64,000 nucleotides of DNA from Limonium bicolor (taxonomy: Eukaryota; Streptophyta; Magnoliopsida; Caryophyllales; Plumbaginaceae), in contig CM041777.1 in assembly GCA_023374045.1 (NCBI GenBank), forward strand, positions 481,283,594 to 481,347,593, in the 5' to 3' direction. Shown here piece after piece: positions 33,001 through 46,800 of this stretch (the stretch's first letter is position 1; each line of letters starts with the position of its first letter). The position numbers were made by a program, and so were the translations under genes. Under the pieces are notes generated by a model, which saw only the letters and a program-made list of their open reading frames with translations, ran no database searches and was not told the DNA's origin.

Positions 33001-34556
33001 AGCTCATTTGCCATTGGCTCCTTAAGTATTTTATAAAGCAAATCAAGCTCATTTTCCTAAGGCATTTAAACTACATTTAGATAGTTTGTTTTCCTCTTTT
33101 CCTTCACAAGTTTTTCATTGTCACCCCTTGCTCCTTCTTTGATAGAAAACCGGCAAGGCTTTGATTGCTTGTCAAACTTCTAATCAATGTACAAGCAAGG
33201 TAATGAGTATTCAAGCTTCATGCTTAAACTCATTGTAAACCCTAGGTTATATATACATTATCTTTACACATTAGGATAGTTGTTTTACCTTGGAAACAAA
33301 AGGGAGCTTGATTAAGCATCAAGAGAGGACTCCACCAAGCCCTTGAATAGTTGGAATGAAGCTAGAACAATGCAAGATGAAGGCACCATAAGTGGTGATT
33401 TTCGGTCACACACAAAAACAGAGGAAATGTTGTTTTTCTTTCTTTGATTTTCCTTACTTGAAGCAAAGGAGAATGACAAGGCATGAAAAGGTGAGCTCAA
33501 GCTCCAACAATGGTTAATCTTCATGGCACCGAAATGGAGTTCTTGAAGATTTGAAATGATAGAAGTGTAGAGTTTGCTCCAACTAGAAGAAGTGGTGGTC
33601 TTTGTTTATGATTTGGCAAAGGGAGCTAGGAGATACAAGAGTTCAAAGCTTGAAGATGGTGTTTGTGCTGTAGCATCACCGAAGGAGAAGGAGAGGAGAA
33701 GATTGGAGACCGTGTGAAATGAGAAGGAAGGAAGGAAATGAGGAAGAAGCTTGCTTTTGGAGATATTTATGCTAAAAGTAAATAATAACCATGCTTTATT
33801 ACTTTTCTTGTTTATTTGATTGGTCAAGTGTGGTGAGTCACACATGAAAAATCGGCCCCCTTTACATAATAGGGCATATCATGGTCTTTGTTGACCAACT
33901 AACTTACTTATATTGACTTATGTCATAAACTAGCATATTTGGTTACTATTCACAAACAAGGCACATATTTGTGAAATTTTTGATTTCCCATTGATTTAGA
34001 CCTCAAAATGTGATACTAAGTAGTACACATGTTAATTAAGAGTAATGATGGACATTTAGCCATTCAAAACTCATTTACAAGACAATTTTTCCAAAAATGT
34101 GCTTTAAGACTCCTTAAAGCACATTTGTATTTTAACTTGTTTTCAAGCTTGGTTTTCTTTAGTAACTGATTTAATATGTTCATTAACATATTATAAGGTA
34201 TAGGTATGACCTTTAGGTCTTATACAAATTTATCCCAAGCTTAGAGCACATTTCTGCCCATATTGACCTTAAGGTATTTATTTGTGTTTTGTTTGGTTTA
34301 ATTGTATACCAAGGTTTCCTAAGGACTTAATTAGCCTTATTAAATCATAATTGACTATTATTTAGTCTTGGTAGGTTCTTTGGGTCCTAACCAAGTTCAC
34401 TCCAAGCTTAGAGCATGTTTTTGCTCAGGTTTGTCTTAGTGCTTTATTGTGTTTTACTATGGTTTAAATTGTACAGTGATGTTTCTAAGGCACTTTTTAG
34501 CCTTTAAATACCATAGTTTAGTATTTAAACAATATATCAAGGTTTGGGGTATTTCA
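30032..34556 (-). mobile_element. RT5 5' LTR (4.53 kb)
   Basis: Starts TGAAATACCCC at 34556 and ends GGGGTGTTACA at 30032 on the minus strand. It carries the GC hairpin and CAG|GTAC module (30417-30429 and 30383-30389), a GTCCGAAC hairpin cluster (31880-32122) and the conserved hairpin near 34096. Non-coding. Its outer flank (TTTTC) is Tat6 sequence. Confidence 0.9.
31880..32122 (-). repeat. GTCCGAAC hairpin cluster in the RT5 LTR
   Basis: Four diverged units built from GTCCGAAC and GTTCGGAC arms. The last (32101-32122) is a perfect 8-bp stem with loop GTCCAT. The 43880 solo LTR has a matching cluster at 45804-46050. Confidence 0.65.
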
Positions 34557-34637
34557 TTTTCCAACCGTGGTAAGTTCCTTTCGTTCCACTAGTGATCCTA
34601 ATCAACATAGGATAAATGTTCAAAAACCCAGGGCTCA
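34557..34637 (+). mobile_element. Tat6 5' LTR end
   Basis: Last 81 bases of a Tat/Ogre-type LTR ending CAGGGCTCA, five bases before a tRNA-Arg-like primer site. The rest is missing to the left, where RT5 begins. Confidence 0.65.
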
Positions 34638-34642
34638 AAAAC

Positions 34643-34660
34643 TGGCAACTCTGTTGGGGA
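34643..34660 (+). other. Tat6 primer binding site (tRNA-Arg-like)
   Basis: TGGCAACTCTGTTGGGGA closely resembles the tRNA-Arg primer site of plant Tat/Ogre elements (TGGCGACTC...TGGGGA), with a few changes. Confidence 0.7.
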
Positions 34661-37227
34661 CTTTAATCTTAATTTTAACTTATTTAATTTTAAGATAAGA
34701 GGGCTTAACTTGAAAATGTTATTTACGGCTTTTATTATAATATTTCATTTACTTCCATCTACCCTATTAACTTTCCGTAATTATTTATTATGTGAGAGAA
34801 TCGAGGGTCCACATAACCCAATTCTACCAGGGCCCGCATCAGCCGGCCCCTGTCAGAGACTCACACCCACTTGTAAAACCAGTTCAAAATTCAAAACCAA
34901 ATAATCTTTTTTAACTTCAAAAATTCCAAAACACTTCTCCAAAATAATCTTTCAAAATGTAAAAATCAATTTAAAATTCAATTTTCATCCCAAAACTTCA
35001 AATTTCAGAATACAAATTTAATTTCAAAATTCCAAAACCATTTCAAATTTCAAACAACTCTTTTTATTTCAAATCTCATCATGATTTCCAAAAATCCAAA
35101 GAAACCATTTGTGGAATTTTAGAGGAAAAACTCTTATCAAATCACAAAAAGCTCTTCTCACACATGTAGAAAGTTCTTCTCACATAACATAAAGTTTTCT
35201 CTTAAAAGCATTTCTCAAAATCAGTGTTTCTTTATCAAAAATTATGAACGACTTCAAAAATAGTTTTCTACCTCTTTTTTTCAGCTAAAAATCAAATTGT
35301 TTTCAGAGGGACAAGAAATGTCTAACACTTTCAAAACAAACATTTCCCTCCTAAGTTAGACATCACTTGTCTCTCTTCTAAAATAATCCAAGCCGCGGCA
35401 CTGGGGCATAACATCCCTTGTCATATTCTGGATTTCTATAGGCGGGGCATTAGGGTGACTAACTTCCTCTAATTGCAGCCTAGATTTTTACAAGGTGGGG
35501 TGCTAAGGATGTAATTGCCTTCCTAGTTGTAGCTGGAATTTTTAGAATCATCTAACTCTCTTCTACTCAATTTTAATGTTTGCAGTTTTCAATGTTTTAA
35601 AACCCGGGAGTTAGAGATGTTATTAGGGTTTGATCGACGCCATCTCATTCATGGTGTTTCTCTCTAAACCCTAGTTTTCGACATAAATACATTGCCCCAT
35701 CTTTCAAACCTTGACTCTTACCATCAATTAAGTGTTGTGTTTGAGGGGGTACATGGGTTATTCTTCGGGATCATCCACCTCTTTCAAAAATAAAAATTTT
35801 TTTTGGTTTAAAAATAAAAGAGAGACAATATTGACAATCAAACAACTCAGCCTATACCATCATCGCATTCCTAATCTCGAAATATTCCAAAAAAGAACCC
35901 TTCAAAATCCTAAATCTCAGGCTCCCTTAAAAACCTTAAGGAACCCTGAATCATTACACAAATTCCAATCATCTCTCAAGTTCCAATTTATCCAAACTTT
36001 GAATGTCTCATCGCCCGAGCGCCTCACAGACTCAAGCATCTCAATTTCTTCATCATCTTAAAATTTCAATTGTCTCATAGACCCAAGTGGCTCACATACT
36101 TTGATATCTCATTCCTTCACCATCCTTCCACCATCTCAACGTCTCAAATGTCTCATAGACTACAATATCCCACACATCAAACATCTGAGGAGGATTCAAG
36201 CATCTCCTAAAATCCGTCAAATGTCGGACAACACTCAACTACCTTCAAACTCCATAAAATTTTCCACATTTCACAAATTTGGACTTTTTCCAAATCATGA
36301 ATTCTTCTAACCTTTCAAGCCCTACAAACCTCAAAAACCCATGAAACCCTAAAAAACTCAACCATCCTAAAGCCCTGAACTGCATAAGGTCCAATCTCAA
36401 CAGAAAATGAGTTCGTAGGCAACCCACTCAGGGTGGGACCCCGTTCCAATAAAAACCCTTCTCCGACTCCAGAGCGAAGCTCGTACCTCCTAAAACATTC
36501 AAAAACCAGAGAAACTCTTGGATATCCTCTAACTCTCTCAAACCCTCAAACCACTAGATTTCTCCTGATCTTTAAACTCTATCAACCCATTAATCTATTC
36601 ATTTGGTGTCAGCTTGGCAGAAAGCTCACCTCATCCACTCTCTGTCTTTTGTCCTATCCTATCCAATCCTATCCTATCATCCTTGTAGCCTTTAAAATGA
36701 ATCTCTCTAAAAAGGTTTTGAAAGAACGCAACCCCAACAGTTGAAGACTGAGGTTTCCTCAGGCACCATCAGAAGTCATGGTCATTGCCACTTCCAGGGG
36801 TGTAACCTAGAATGAACCCTCATAGAATCACTACAATGACCAGATAAGTCCTATCCATAGGCAAAAATTTCAGAGTCAGCCAACTAACGGTTCTTAAAAC
36901 CCTTTCCCTTTCCTTCCTAGTAATCATAGGTTAAACTAGGAGGCGACTCTAGTCAATTCCGCCTCTAGGGAAAAGTCCACGTGGAGCCCATTCAGAGCGG
37001 GTGTAGTGCTCACTAGCATTCCCATTTAAGCTTTCTGGGAAAGTCAGACGAAGAGTTAGGTATTTGAGGGATGCCAGGATAATGGGTTTTCACCCTCCAC
37101 AGAATGACAATTTCTAGGTTCTAGGCTTTTCGTTAGAACCATTTAGATAGACCCCATCTCATACTGAAAATGACCCTCCACAGTGGGCAAAGACAATAAT
37201 TCCTCATAGTATACCAACCAAGATCGT

Positions 37228-37392
37228 TAGGTTCCCGTCGCCTCAAAGCTTGATAGATTTTGGTGATTTTTAGGTTCCTGACACCTCAAAGCTGGGTGAG
37301 GTTTAGTGATTTTTGTGTTCCCAACGCCTTAAATCTCAGTGAAGTTTATTGACTTTTAGGTTCCCGATGCCTCAAAGCTAGGTAATTTTTTT
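37228..37392 (+). repeat. Tandem repeat, ~42-bp unit, 4 copies
   Basis: Units start at 37228, 37271, 37313 and 37356, each with a variant of TAGGTTCCCGTCGCCTCAAAG and a GGTGATTTT-like tail. Diverged between copies. Confidence 0.75.
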
Positions 37393-37570
37393 TGAATAAG
37401 TTTTAGGTGTCTAGCATCTTTGGATGGGTTCTAGTCCCCATAAGCATCCGAGTCATCACTTTTGCATGGACGGGTTCGGTCCCCGAAGCATCCAATCACA
37501 TCATATTTCAGCCGGGATAGGCGCATGCCCCTAGAAGTGCCTGGAATTGTCAACTTTCTTCCTATTTATG

Positions 37571-37783
37571 TAGTCAGCATCTTAGAATAGCTCGACAATA
37601 TTTATAGGTAGTCAGCAGCTTAGAACGGCTCGACAACGTTTAATCCCCATAATAGGAAGTTAACGCCTTAGAATAGCTCGACATGACCCAAATTATTCCA
37701 ATCAAGGTTGTCAGCGCCCTGGAATATTATGAAAATTCCAAAACCTTCTTTCAGGTAGCCATCACATTAGAACATCTCGGCAC
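37571..37783 (+). repeat. Tandem repeat, GTCAGC...TTAGAATAGCTCGAC, 4-5 copies
   Basis: Units of about 40-50 bases share GTCAGCNNCTTAGAANNGCTC and spacers of varying length. Just upstream (37422-37500) are two copies of a ~45-bp unit with GGGTTC...GTCCCC...AAGCATCC. Confidence 0.65.
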
Positions 37784-37911
37784 AACCAGGTGATTTCCGG
37801 CAAAGGCTCAAGGCAGAAGCATAATCTTCAAGGTCGGACAAAAATTTGGTGCCACTCAAGCATCAACTAGTTTTTCACCTTCATTACAAAGTCTAGTTGA
37901 TGGGGTAAATC

Positions 37912-39747
37912 TGTTATGCCCAAAATTTTGACCCTCAGGAAGGTTCCTAGTGCACAAATGTGAAGACAAGAGCAAAATGGTCAAAGTGCACCAAGTCAAG
38001 ATTTTCCAATAACATTGTTGGGACTTTCTATTTTCCTATGAATTGTTCATCTTCTCAAAATACTTCCAAATATCATGGTCATTTTGAATGGAATTTCATA
38101 ATTTTCAGAAAATTTTTATCAGAAGAAATAGATTTAATTCATATTATAAGTTAATTTCCTTAAAAATTGACATATGGAATTGCCTCAAAATAAAAAGAAA
38201 ATGTCCCTAAAAATTTAAATAAAATTTTGATATGGTTAACATGACTACACACAGACATAAACCTTTCAAATTTCATTTAGCACCTTAACCCAAAGTTTTA
38301 AAGAGAAATTTAAACATTCTTGTAATTTTCTCCCTCTTGTGGAAAAATACCCAAATCATATCAAAATTTCATGAAACTTTAACACATGATAGAGGATGAC
38401 ATTTAGAGAATAACCTTGTTGGAATTTTTAATTTTTAACTTTTTAACAATTAGTTATGAATTATGAGAGGTGTCGATTGTAACATTTTTATCAAATCGGT
38501 TATTGATCAAAATGACCTGATTTCAACTCTCAAAGTTCATAGAAATATTGCTTTATATATGGTTGAAATTTCAAAATTTTATCGCCCTATAGCCTATTTA
38601 ATTAATTCAGATCTTTTTTGGGAATTAAAAGGTTTTTGATAAAAAATTCTTCTCTCTTTTGGATCAGCCTTTTCCTATAAAAGGACACTTCCCAAAAGAC
38701 TCAAAACACACATGAAATTCATCCAAAGTCAGAAGAAGGTCCTCCCAGGTTCTCCCACAAGATCTAAGCCTATAACCATCAAGTCTCTCCAAAATTCCTA
38801 TCGAAAGTGTCCAAAATCCGATACTTTCCTTTCCACCAAAAATCCGGCCATCAAAACCTCACTAAATTAAGTCCAAGTCATGAGCAACACCACCAGCGAA
38901 GCATATACAGAAGCTGTAGTTGATGTTCCACCAGATCGACTCCCGGCGAAGCAAACGGAGAATCCCAACGTGAAGGAACAGTCCATCATAGCAATTAAAA
39001 CAGTTTAGAAATCTAATCTTCTTAAACCTCAAATCTTTACTCAATCTCTATGTGAATTGCTAGTCAAAATCATGGGTTTTGGTGAGTTTATTTGTGTTTC
39101 CCAACTTTCTGCCTTTTAACTTGCTTGTTAACTTTCTTCTTGAATTTGAGGTCAAATTAAAAACTTTTGCTTGTTAGTATGTTTAGGACCCTTTAGGCTA
39201 CTCATCCATATAGTTTAAGCCAAAAACACACCCAGGAATTGCCCAAAACGTAGTTCTCCATGGGCTGTCTGCACTCTCGGACAACTCACGGCATAATTTT
39301 GAAAATCTAGGGCAAGTCCATGGCCACAAACGCCTATCTGTGCTGGATAGTTGAAAATTTGAATCTTTGTATATTTTTTAGTTTCTGTATAAGTTTCTAG
39401 ATACGAGTCTGTGGGTACAGATAGTAGGTCCGGGACCAAGAATGGTTAATACAAATTTTTGCCTTTTCGTATCCAAAACCCTAGTTTAGGTTAGTTTAAT
39501 TTCACATTTACTTTCAGTTAAAAATGTAAAATAACAATAAAAAGAAGCTTGCACACTTAGGTTATTAGATTTTGTCTTTGTAATAAGCCTTTTATGAAGT
39601 AAGTAGAGAGGAAAATTGCTTCAAGGGTAGTGAAAGTTATTTGAACCCAAAAAATCTATAGTGCCATGCCCTCAAACCCAAACTCTACCTTTCTCAGTTT
39701 ACTTTAGGTTAAAACTTAGGCCGTGATTCATCAAAGGTTCTAGTGCG
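37912..39747 (+). mobile_element. Tat6 3' LTR, truncated
   Basis: Begins TGTTATGCCCAAAATTTTGACC, the usual start of Tat/Ogre LTRs, right after the purine-rich tract. A good TATA box, TATAAAAG, lies at 38676-38683. The LTR lacks the terminal CAGGGCTCA seen at 34637; it is cut at 39747 by a second Tat-like LTR. Confidence 0.7.
38676..38683 (+). promoter_or_regulatory. TATA box of the Tat6 LTR
   Basis: CTATAAAAGG in the context expected of an LTR promoter. The matching LTR at 39748 has TATATAAAG at 40260-40268 in the same relative setting, after a shared GATAGAGGATGACATTT block. Confidence 0.6.
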
Positions 39748-40633
39748 TGTTATACCCAAATTTTGACCCCCCCTGGTTAGGGTCTGTAAGGCTTGGGTGT
39801 TCTGAGAGGCACTTCAATCAAGTAGTGAGAGATTCCGCCTCGATCGGCGCATTCCGGGACATGGGGAGTAGTTTTGTCATCGTTAGGGGCGTTTTCGTAA
39901 TTTTTAAGGCTCCCAAGACCTCCTATAGCTTTCTCTCTCCTCAAAAAGATGCTCAAAACAGCTTGAAATGTTTTGAAATTTTAACCCATGATAGAGGATG
40001 ACATTTTAAACATAACGGCGTTGGAATTTTGATTTTTCGAATTTCCAATCATTTTCTAGCAATTTTCGAATGAATCTGACGAGAAATTGAATTTAAAAAT
40101 ATTCCAACATTTAAAAAATTCGATTCCACCTCAGAAAAATCATAATTGCCATCCTTGACACGTGGTTAAAATTTCACAGCAAAATACCTTTGGGAAGTCA
40201 CTTAATTAAAATGCCAAAAAATCTTACTTTTACTAGATTTTCTTATCTTTAAGAAAGTCTATATAAAGGGATAGATCTTTGGATAAAAACACAATCACAC
40301 AAGCACTCAGAACCCTAGGCAGTCAAAACTCTCCTCCATAGCCAGCCTCCCACGTTTTTGCACCCTCAAGCACCAAAGTAATACCAAAATCTCACCAAAA
40401 TCAACACCGAAACACATTTTTCAATTCCCATCACATCCACAATCATCAAACACCTTCAACCACCACCAAAACGTGAAGAGCATCACCGATTCTCAAAGGT
40501 CAGAAGCTCAGTTCGAATCCAATTCGGAAATGGCTTTAACGGAGCCCCGAAAGATTCCCGACATGAAGAATCTCATTGACACAAAAGGTAAAACGGTTTG
40601 TACCCCTTTCTTTTGATTCACTACGACTTCATT
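39748..40633 (+). mobile_element. Second Tat-like LTR, 5' part
   Basis: Begins TGTTATACCCAAATTTTGACC and carries a TATA box at 40260-40268. It is related to but distinct from the LTR at 37912. Cut at 40633 by RT7, so its 3' end is outside the window. No coding sequence; 40480-40590 has a short open stretch with no recognised match. Confidence 0.7.
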
Positions 40634-41222
40634 TGTAACACCCTACTCTAATCGGCTCCTAATCGTCTCACTTCACATTGTAATCGCTGTGGTAATCTAA
40701 ACAATTGAACTACTGGTGTCACCGTTCTCACTCGCCCATACGAGTAATAATGTGCTTACTGATATATATATAAATACGAAACAATTTCCCACAGTGACAA
40801 CAAGAGATAGATCTAACCTTCCCAAACCAATATAAAATACATTCACAGTGAGCATTCTAAGTATCTCAATCCTATACACGTTTCTAAGTTCGTACCAAAA
40901 TGCAACAGTGCATATTTAAACAACTGTAACTAAACTACCCAGCGCGTCCCGCTCTTTGTCGACACCGGAAGCTGCAAACCTGCAAAATGTTTGTTTGTGG
41001 TATGGAATCAGCCCCTGCTGAGTATGTTACTACATGACTGTCATGCCCCCTCGGACCCTCAGTTAATTGGTCGAGAGCATGCAATTCATTTTCATGCAAG
41101 TAGTTTAATATAAAAACTGTAAAGCAACAACATATATTGCAGTAAACTCAAATAGTCACAAGCCCCCGGCTTCACACATCGCATCGCAATAAACCACTGA
41201 AACGTTACAACAACGCTTATAT

Positions 41223-41409
41223 GAGTACAGAGACTCCATTCCAACAAACACTTGATAGTTCATAATTGAGTACGGCGACTCACTCGACCAAACAATCCAC
41301 AATAATCCACACACGAGCACAGCGGCTCGACTCAACCAGTTCACAATACGGAAAAAGTACAATGACTCAATCAAACAATTCACAACACACAATATGAGCA
41401 CAATGACTC
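41223..41409 (-). repeat. Hairpin array in the RT7 LTR
   Basis: Plus-strand copies: GAGT-ACAGAG-ACTC (41223-41236), GAGT-ACGGCG-ACTC (41268-41281), CGAGC-ACAGCG-GCTCG (41314-41329), AGT-ACAATG-ACT (41356-41367), and a decayed GAG...CTC (41396-41409). All loops are 6 nt beginning AC. The third copy swaps a T-A pair for C-G. The 5' LTR has the same array at about 56480-56668. Confidence 0.7.
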
Positions 41410-43879
41410 GTTTCAACAAATCCACCAACATACAACACATAACCACAAAGCATAACCACTGAGCAACAAGACGAAACAACGAGAATTATAAACAAGTATA
41501 ATTTCCCGTCTTTGGCATACGGGCCCAAATAATGTTCGCCTAATGTACGAGCTAATATAGTCATTCGTAATTGATCAGTCATGCCTATTGACAACGTCTC
41601 GTTAGAACGACGCGTCCCTAAGTTACCCACCCATCTCCTATGGCGGGTCACCCACGGCAATAGCCACTCCAGCGGTTGAGTCTCCGACCGACGAACCATC
41701 TGTAGTCCGTTGGAAATTTAACCAGATACTTACGGATGCCCACACGGTGTCCTAGTATCGTTAGTTGGTCACAATATACAGTAAGAGCCACAACCTCTTG
41801 ATTAACTTATATATACCATCGCATCGTCTTATTACCATTTTTTCTAACACAGCAGACTAAGGTTGTTAGTCCAATCCTGAGTATGTCGACTCGGGATCCA
41901 GTGTTAGATACGAGAGCGGCGTTAGAAAGGCCAATGCTCCGTATTAAAGTCTCGGATAATATTATATATATATATATCTTATTATCCTAATGCTACAACG
42001 TTTTTACTTACATTCCTTATATCGCATATAAGATAGCATCATTGCCGCTAGTTCGTTTTATAATATGTTCATATAAACGGTACTGTTATCATTCAACAGT
42101 AATAATAATAAGCAGCATTATACACAACTCAAGCATACATCAATCTTACCACAGATTCAAACAATGTCTGAACTGAGGAAATCCTCAGAGACAATCAAGC
42201 CACATAAATAACATACCGTGCACCGGGATTATAAGACCGCGGAGTAATCAGCTAAATCCTCTGGCGATCCTCGAGACGCCTCTAACAATCTAATAATATG
42301 CATCACACTATGCATCAGCATCTCATACTAACAATACACTACGACACCCCGTACCGCTACTAATCCACCCCGGTTTATTCCCGTTGTTAGCTGATAACGT
42401 TTGTCGGGTTTTCGGTTTAACTCGGGATTAGGAAAAACGCTATATTACATGCGTAGTTACTTCGTATATAATATATACTTAACCTTAAACGTTTGTCATC
42501 GCATGTAATTCAATACACATTTGTATGTTATATAGTTTGTCACTATATTGCATGTATATCTTAATCATATATTATACATCTCACCTTAGTATTTATTTTC
42601 CTAAGGTTTGTTTTTACAAGTTTAATGTAGTATAATTCATGTGTAAAAATACTTTGAATTATATAAATCCTTATTATTACATGTATGCTCTTAACATTAG
42701 AATTTCCATATCTAATGTTTGTAATTCTTTTCTCTTTATATTATATCATTTTAATTATGATAATATATGGTTATTGAACCATATTATATTTTTCCACACC
42801 ATAACATATATTTATTTATATACATGTATTATGGGTCCATTTATTATATGGTAAACCTTTATAATATATTCATTCTCTTTTAATGAACATTTCTTATATT
42901 ATAAATGTTATAACCTTTATAACATTGAAAACCATATTATAAATTTTTGTTCTAAAATTCTCATTATTTCTGAACTGCACCCATATTCTTAAATATTTAC
43001 AAAATCCACCACATAATTAATATAATGTTATATTATAATTATATAACATATATTATGACATTTATGTCATTAAAACAATTATAACCTATAGTTATAAATT
43101 GGTATAAAACACCAAACAGCCCATAGCACTCTCGGTTTTATTATAATTCCACCATACTTCCATAATTTACAAATCAACTCCAAATTATATTCCATTGTCA
43201 CACTTATAATATATACCTTATATTATAATCCTTAAACCTTAATATAATTATAACCTATGGTTATAAATCCTCAAAATAACAGAACAGACCCTAGGTCTGT
43301 TCTAAATTAATTTCCAACCCACCAACTTTCCATATTCACCAAATAACCCCATTTTATAACATATAGTTTCTAATGTCATTAAAACTATATATTATACATA
43401 TATCTTGATAAAACCTTATATATAACTCCAAAAATTACCAAACTATACCAAAAGGTTATAAATATCATTCCTAACCTTATACTTTCCATATTTACGGTTT
43501 CTACCACAAATGTTACCCATATGTAACATTATATAAAAATATCGTATATTATACTTATATAATCCATATTAACTCCAAATTTAACCAAATAAATTCCTAA
43601 AAATTCCTAATAACCCATAGGTGTATAAAATACCATTTTATACCCAAAACTTTCGGTAATCACCTATATACCCACATGTTATGTATTTTTACATTTTAAT
43701 ACATAACTTAGTATAATTTGATAATTAAATTAATAAATCATCAAATCTGGTCAAAGTCTTTTGCATGGTCAATGTTTGACTTCCAAACATCATTTTGACC
43801 CCACTTTCACGGTAATTACATGGATTACCCCAAACTTTCCAATATTTGCAATTTCACCCCAAACTTTATAAAATCTTAT

Positions 43880-46800
43880 TGTAACACCCCATCCAACATT
43901 AACACACTTACAATAAACTGCAGCGGAAAAACAGACTTCATCACATTACTTAACTCGTTGGTGTTACACGCCGTTAACCACCCACGTGGCTAACAAGGCT
44001 ATTACATATACATTGTACCGGTCTGATGGACTAGATTCCCGAGCGACTACACATTACTGACCCTTCCATAACAATAGAAACAACATACACCTTCCAACTG
44101 TACCGAGTATTTACAAACTGATGCCGATAACAACTTCGGTCTTACTACACCTACTGTATATATATAACTTACATGATTACCCATGCACAATGTCTACCCC
44201 GTCCTACTCTCGAACGGCTTCCAGCTCTCTGTACCTGAAATAGGAAAAGAAGAGAAAGGGTGGGCCCCAGGGGCTCAGCACCTTTGTTGGTATGGTAATC
44301 CCGCAGCCCACATGCTTCCGGGCCACGCACAACTAATTGTCGTCTTAGCATGTGATTGATTTTATTTAAATCATGCATGCAACTGTAAACACACAACACA
44401 TAAAATTTTGCCTCAATGGGCTCAACAAACGGATAATACATCCTTATTTAATAAGTCACTCACGGTATTCATTATCCCTAGAGTGTTCCTCCTCTAATGG
44501 AGCTACTTCCTTAATAGACGACAACTACCCAATAATCGGGTTATCCTTAAACGCCTCATATCACAAACTGGGATTCATTTCCATGATCCACACACTCCAT
44601 ATTTTATAACATATAATATTCCTCGCATAACAATACACAACAACACTTTCACGTTTCAACGTGCACATAATAACATCGCAATAGAAATTGCATTACAACA
44701 ACATCACATAACATAACGGGAACGAATCTCTTAGGAACCGACCCAAACATTGTTAATACACTGGTGAGCCTAGAGAATGTTGCCAATCTCATGATAAGCT
44801 CGTTACATAACTCGTTACCGTCTCGTTAAATGAACGGATAACTTAACACAAGGTGTCTCGGATATAGTGATCCAAGCACACCGTACAAACATAACATAGT
44901 ATGCCCCTGTGGCCCGACGTGAGTCAGTAATAGCTTTGGTTAAGCTAAAGGGAAGGTTGAGAACCAAATTGGAAAACAACCATAACATACGAGAGAATCG
45001 AACCGGTTATGACATCGACTCCCATACTCACACGCGTGGCCGGAACAGACCGGACTCCTCACTCCCCCCGTTAGCACTTGTTAGAAGTTCAACTTTGAAC
45101 TTTATTAAACAATCACAAACATTGGGTTAAGTCTTGTTAGACATACACAAGGGAAGAGAGAGTCATACATTCACACACCAACATCACACACAAACATCAC
45201 ATAACTAACTCACTCACGCCTAACCGTGGTTAGAACGTCCCTTAGGTCGGAAACGTTATCACTGGATACCGTTCTCTTACGTTTACCTAATAGAGGTTAA
45301 CTAGCCCTTCAAGCGCATTCGAGGTTACCGGTATCGGCACGTAAACACACAACAACAGCGACTGTAAACTCGTTTCATGATTTATCTTATAACGTGGCAT
45401 ACATACAGAAAAACACATTGGCATACAAGCCGGTGTAATCCGGTAGGACACAGGTTGCAAGAAAACCATACCTGTCACCGGAGTCCACTTTATCACGTCC
45501 ACTTATGTTCCTCGAGCAATTCTCGAACAACTGATAACATTACATATACTTTTATTAACTTCGGGGTAACATGATTGTTTAATGTCTAATGCTTATAACT
45601 TTCCCCCCGTTAACTTAGTTACATAACTTCACTTTTTAACTTGTTTTACTTTCACATTTTATTACAACTTTTCACCCACTTAATTGTCATTAAAACTCAC
45701 CTAACAAGTCCTTAACAACCTCATAACATCATTAACCATCAATCCCCATCATTACACATCATTTCCATACCTTAAACAATGTTTTTGGTCCATACAGCGC
45801 CTTGTCCGAACTTGTGTCCGGACTTCCCAAGTTTGACACCGTTCGAGACTCTATGGGTGCAAACTGGTGAATGTCCGAACTTGCGTCCGGACTTCCCAAG
45901 TTCGGACGTTGTTCGAGGCCAAACCAGAGAAATAAATAGGTGTGTCCGAACTTCCCATGTTCGGACGGTAGTTTCGGACGCTGTTCGAAGATCAGAATAT
46001 TCACGCGCACACAGGCACGTCCGAACATCCACATTCGGACGGTAGTTCGGACAGCCAAGAACTTCACTTTCCAAGTTTTGTTTCATCTATTCTCTTCATC
46101 CATTGACTACCCAAGCTTCATACATGAACTTAGGCATATTCATATAGTAGAATATCACTTTGATTCACCTTAAAACATTGTCCAACTTGTTACTCAATCT
46201 TCTTATCAAATCTCTTAACACTTGTAACATTTCCTTTTGTTTTCCAAGTGGTGTTTCACCTTAAATGACCACTACACTAAAATGCTTCCTCTCCTTCATA
46301 ACATCATCTCCCAAGCATCTCCTCTTACTAACCAAATCCTCTTTTCACAACTTCTTGAATTCCTTTCTCAAAACCTTACCTAAACATCATTCCCTCCTTA
46401 TTCATCAACATTACCTAAACTTTAAACAAACTTCTCCAAGACTTTATTACATCCTAAAACACTCATTGAATTCCTAGAACTTCCAAGACAATACCAAAGT
46501 CCTTGTAGCACTTTAGAACACCTTAAAACATGTTTTCTTCCTTAGTAAAACATTTATCCTTTCCTAACATATCCTAGTTCACCAAAGTTCATTTAAGCAC
46601 TTACAACTCCTTATACATTATACAAATTTTGCCATGGGTTCTCTTAGCACACCATCATTCCAAAACTCATAGTTTTCACCATTAGACATTCAAGAACACC
46701 TAAATCCATCAAGAACACTATCACACACAAAACATTCACCAAATTTACACTACATCACAATATAGTGCATAACTAAAATTGCTTGGCACTTAGGCCCTTA

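Larger units (their letters stand above)
34661..37911 (+). mobile_element. Tat6 internal region, non-coding
   Basis: 3.25 kb with no gag or pol motifs. The longest frame (35732-36061) matches no family I recognise and is Ser/Lys/Phe-rich. It contains CTAGGAGGCGACTC around 36938 (another near-primer-site sequence), a TATCC microsatellite (36651-36680) and several tandem-repeat blocks. It ends with a purine-rich TTGATGGGGTAAATC directly before an LTR start. This is a non-autonomous Tat/Ogre derivative. Confidence 0.7.

Noticed and set aside
35732..36061. 109-codon frame in Tat6 as a possible gag start
   Set aside because: No capsid or zinc-knuckle motif, low-complexity composition, and no continuation.
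36938..36970. Second tRNA-Arg primer site (GGAGGCGACTC) in Tat6
   Set aside because: It is followed by TAGTCAATTCCG rather than the primer-site continuation and is not preceded by an LTR end.
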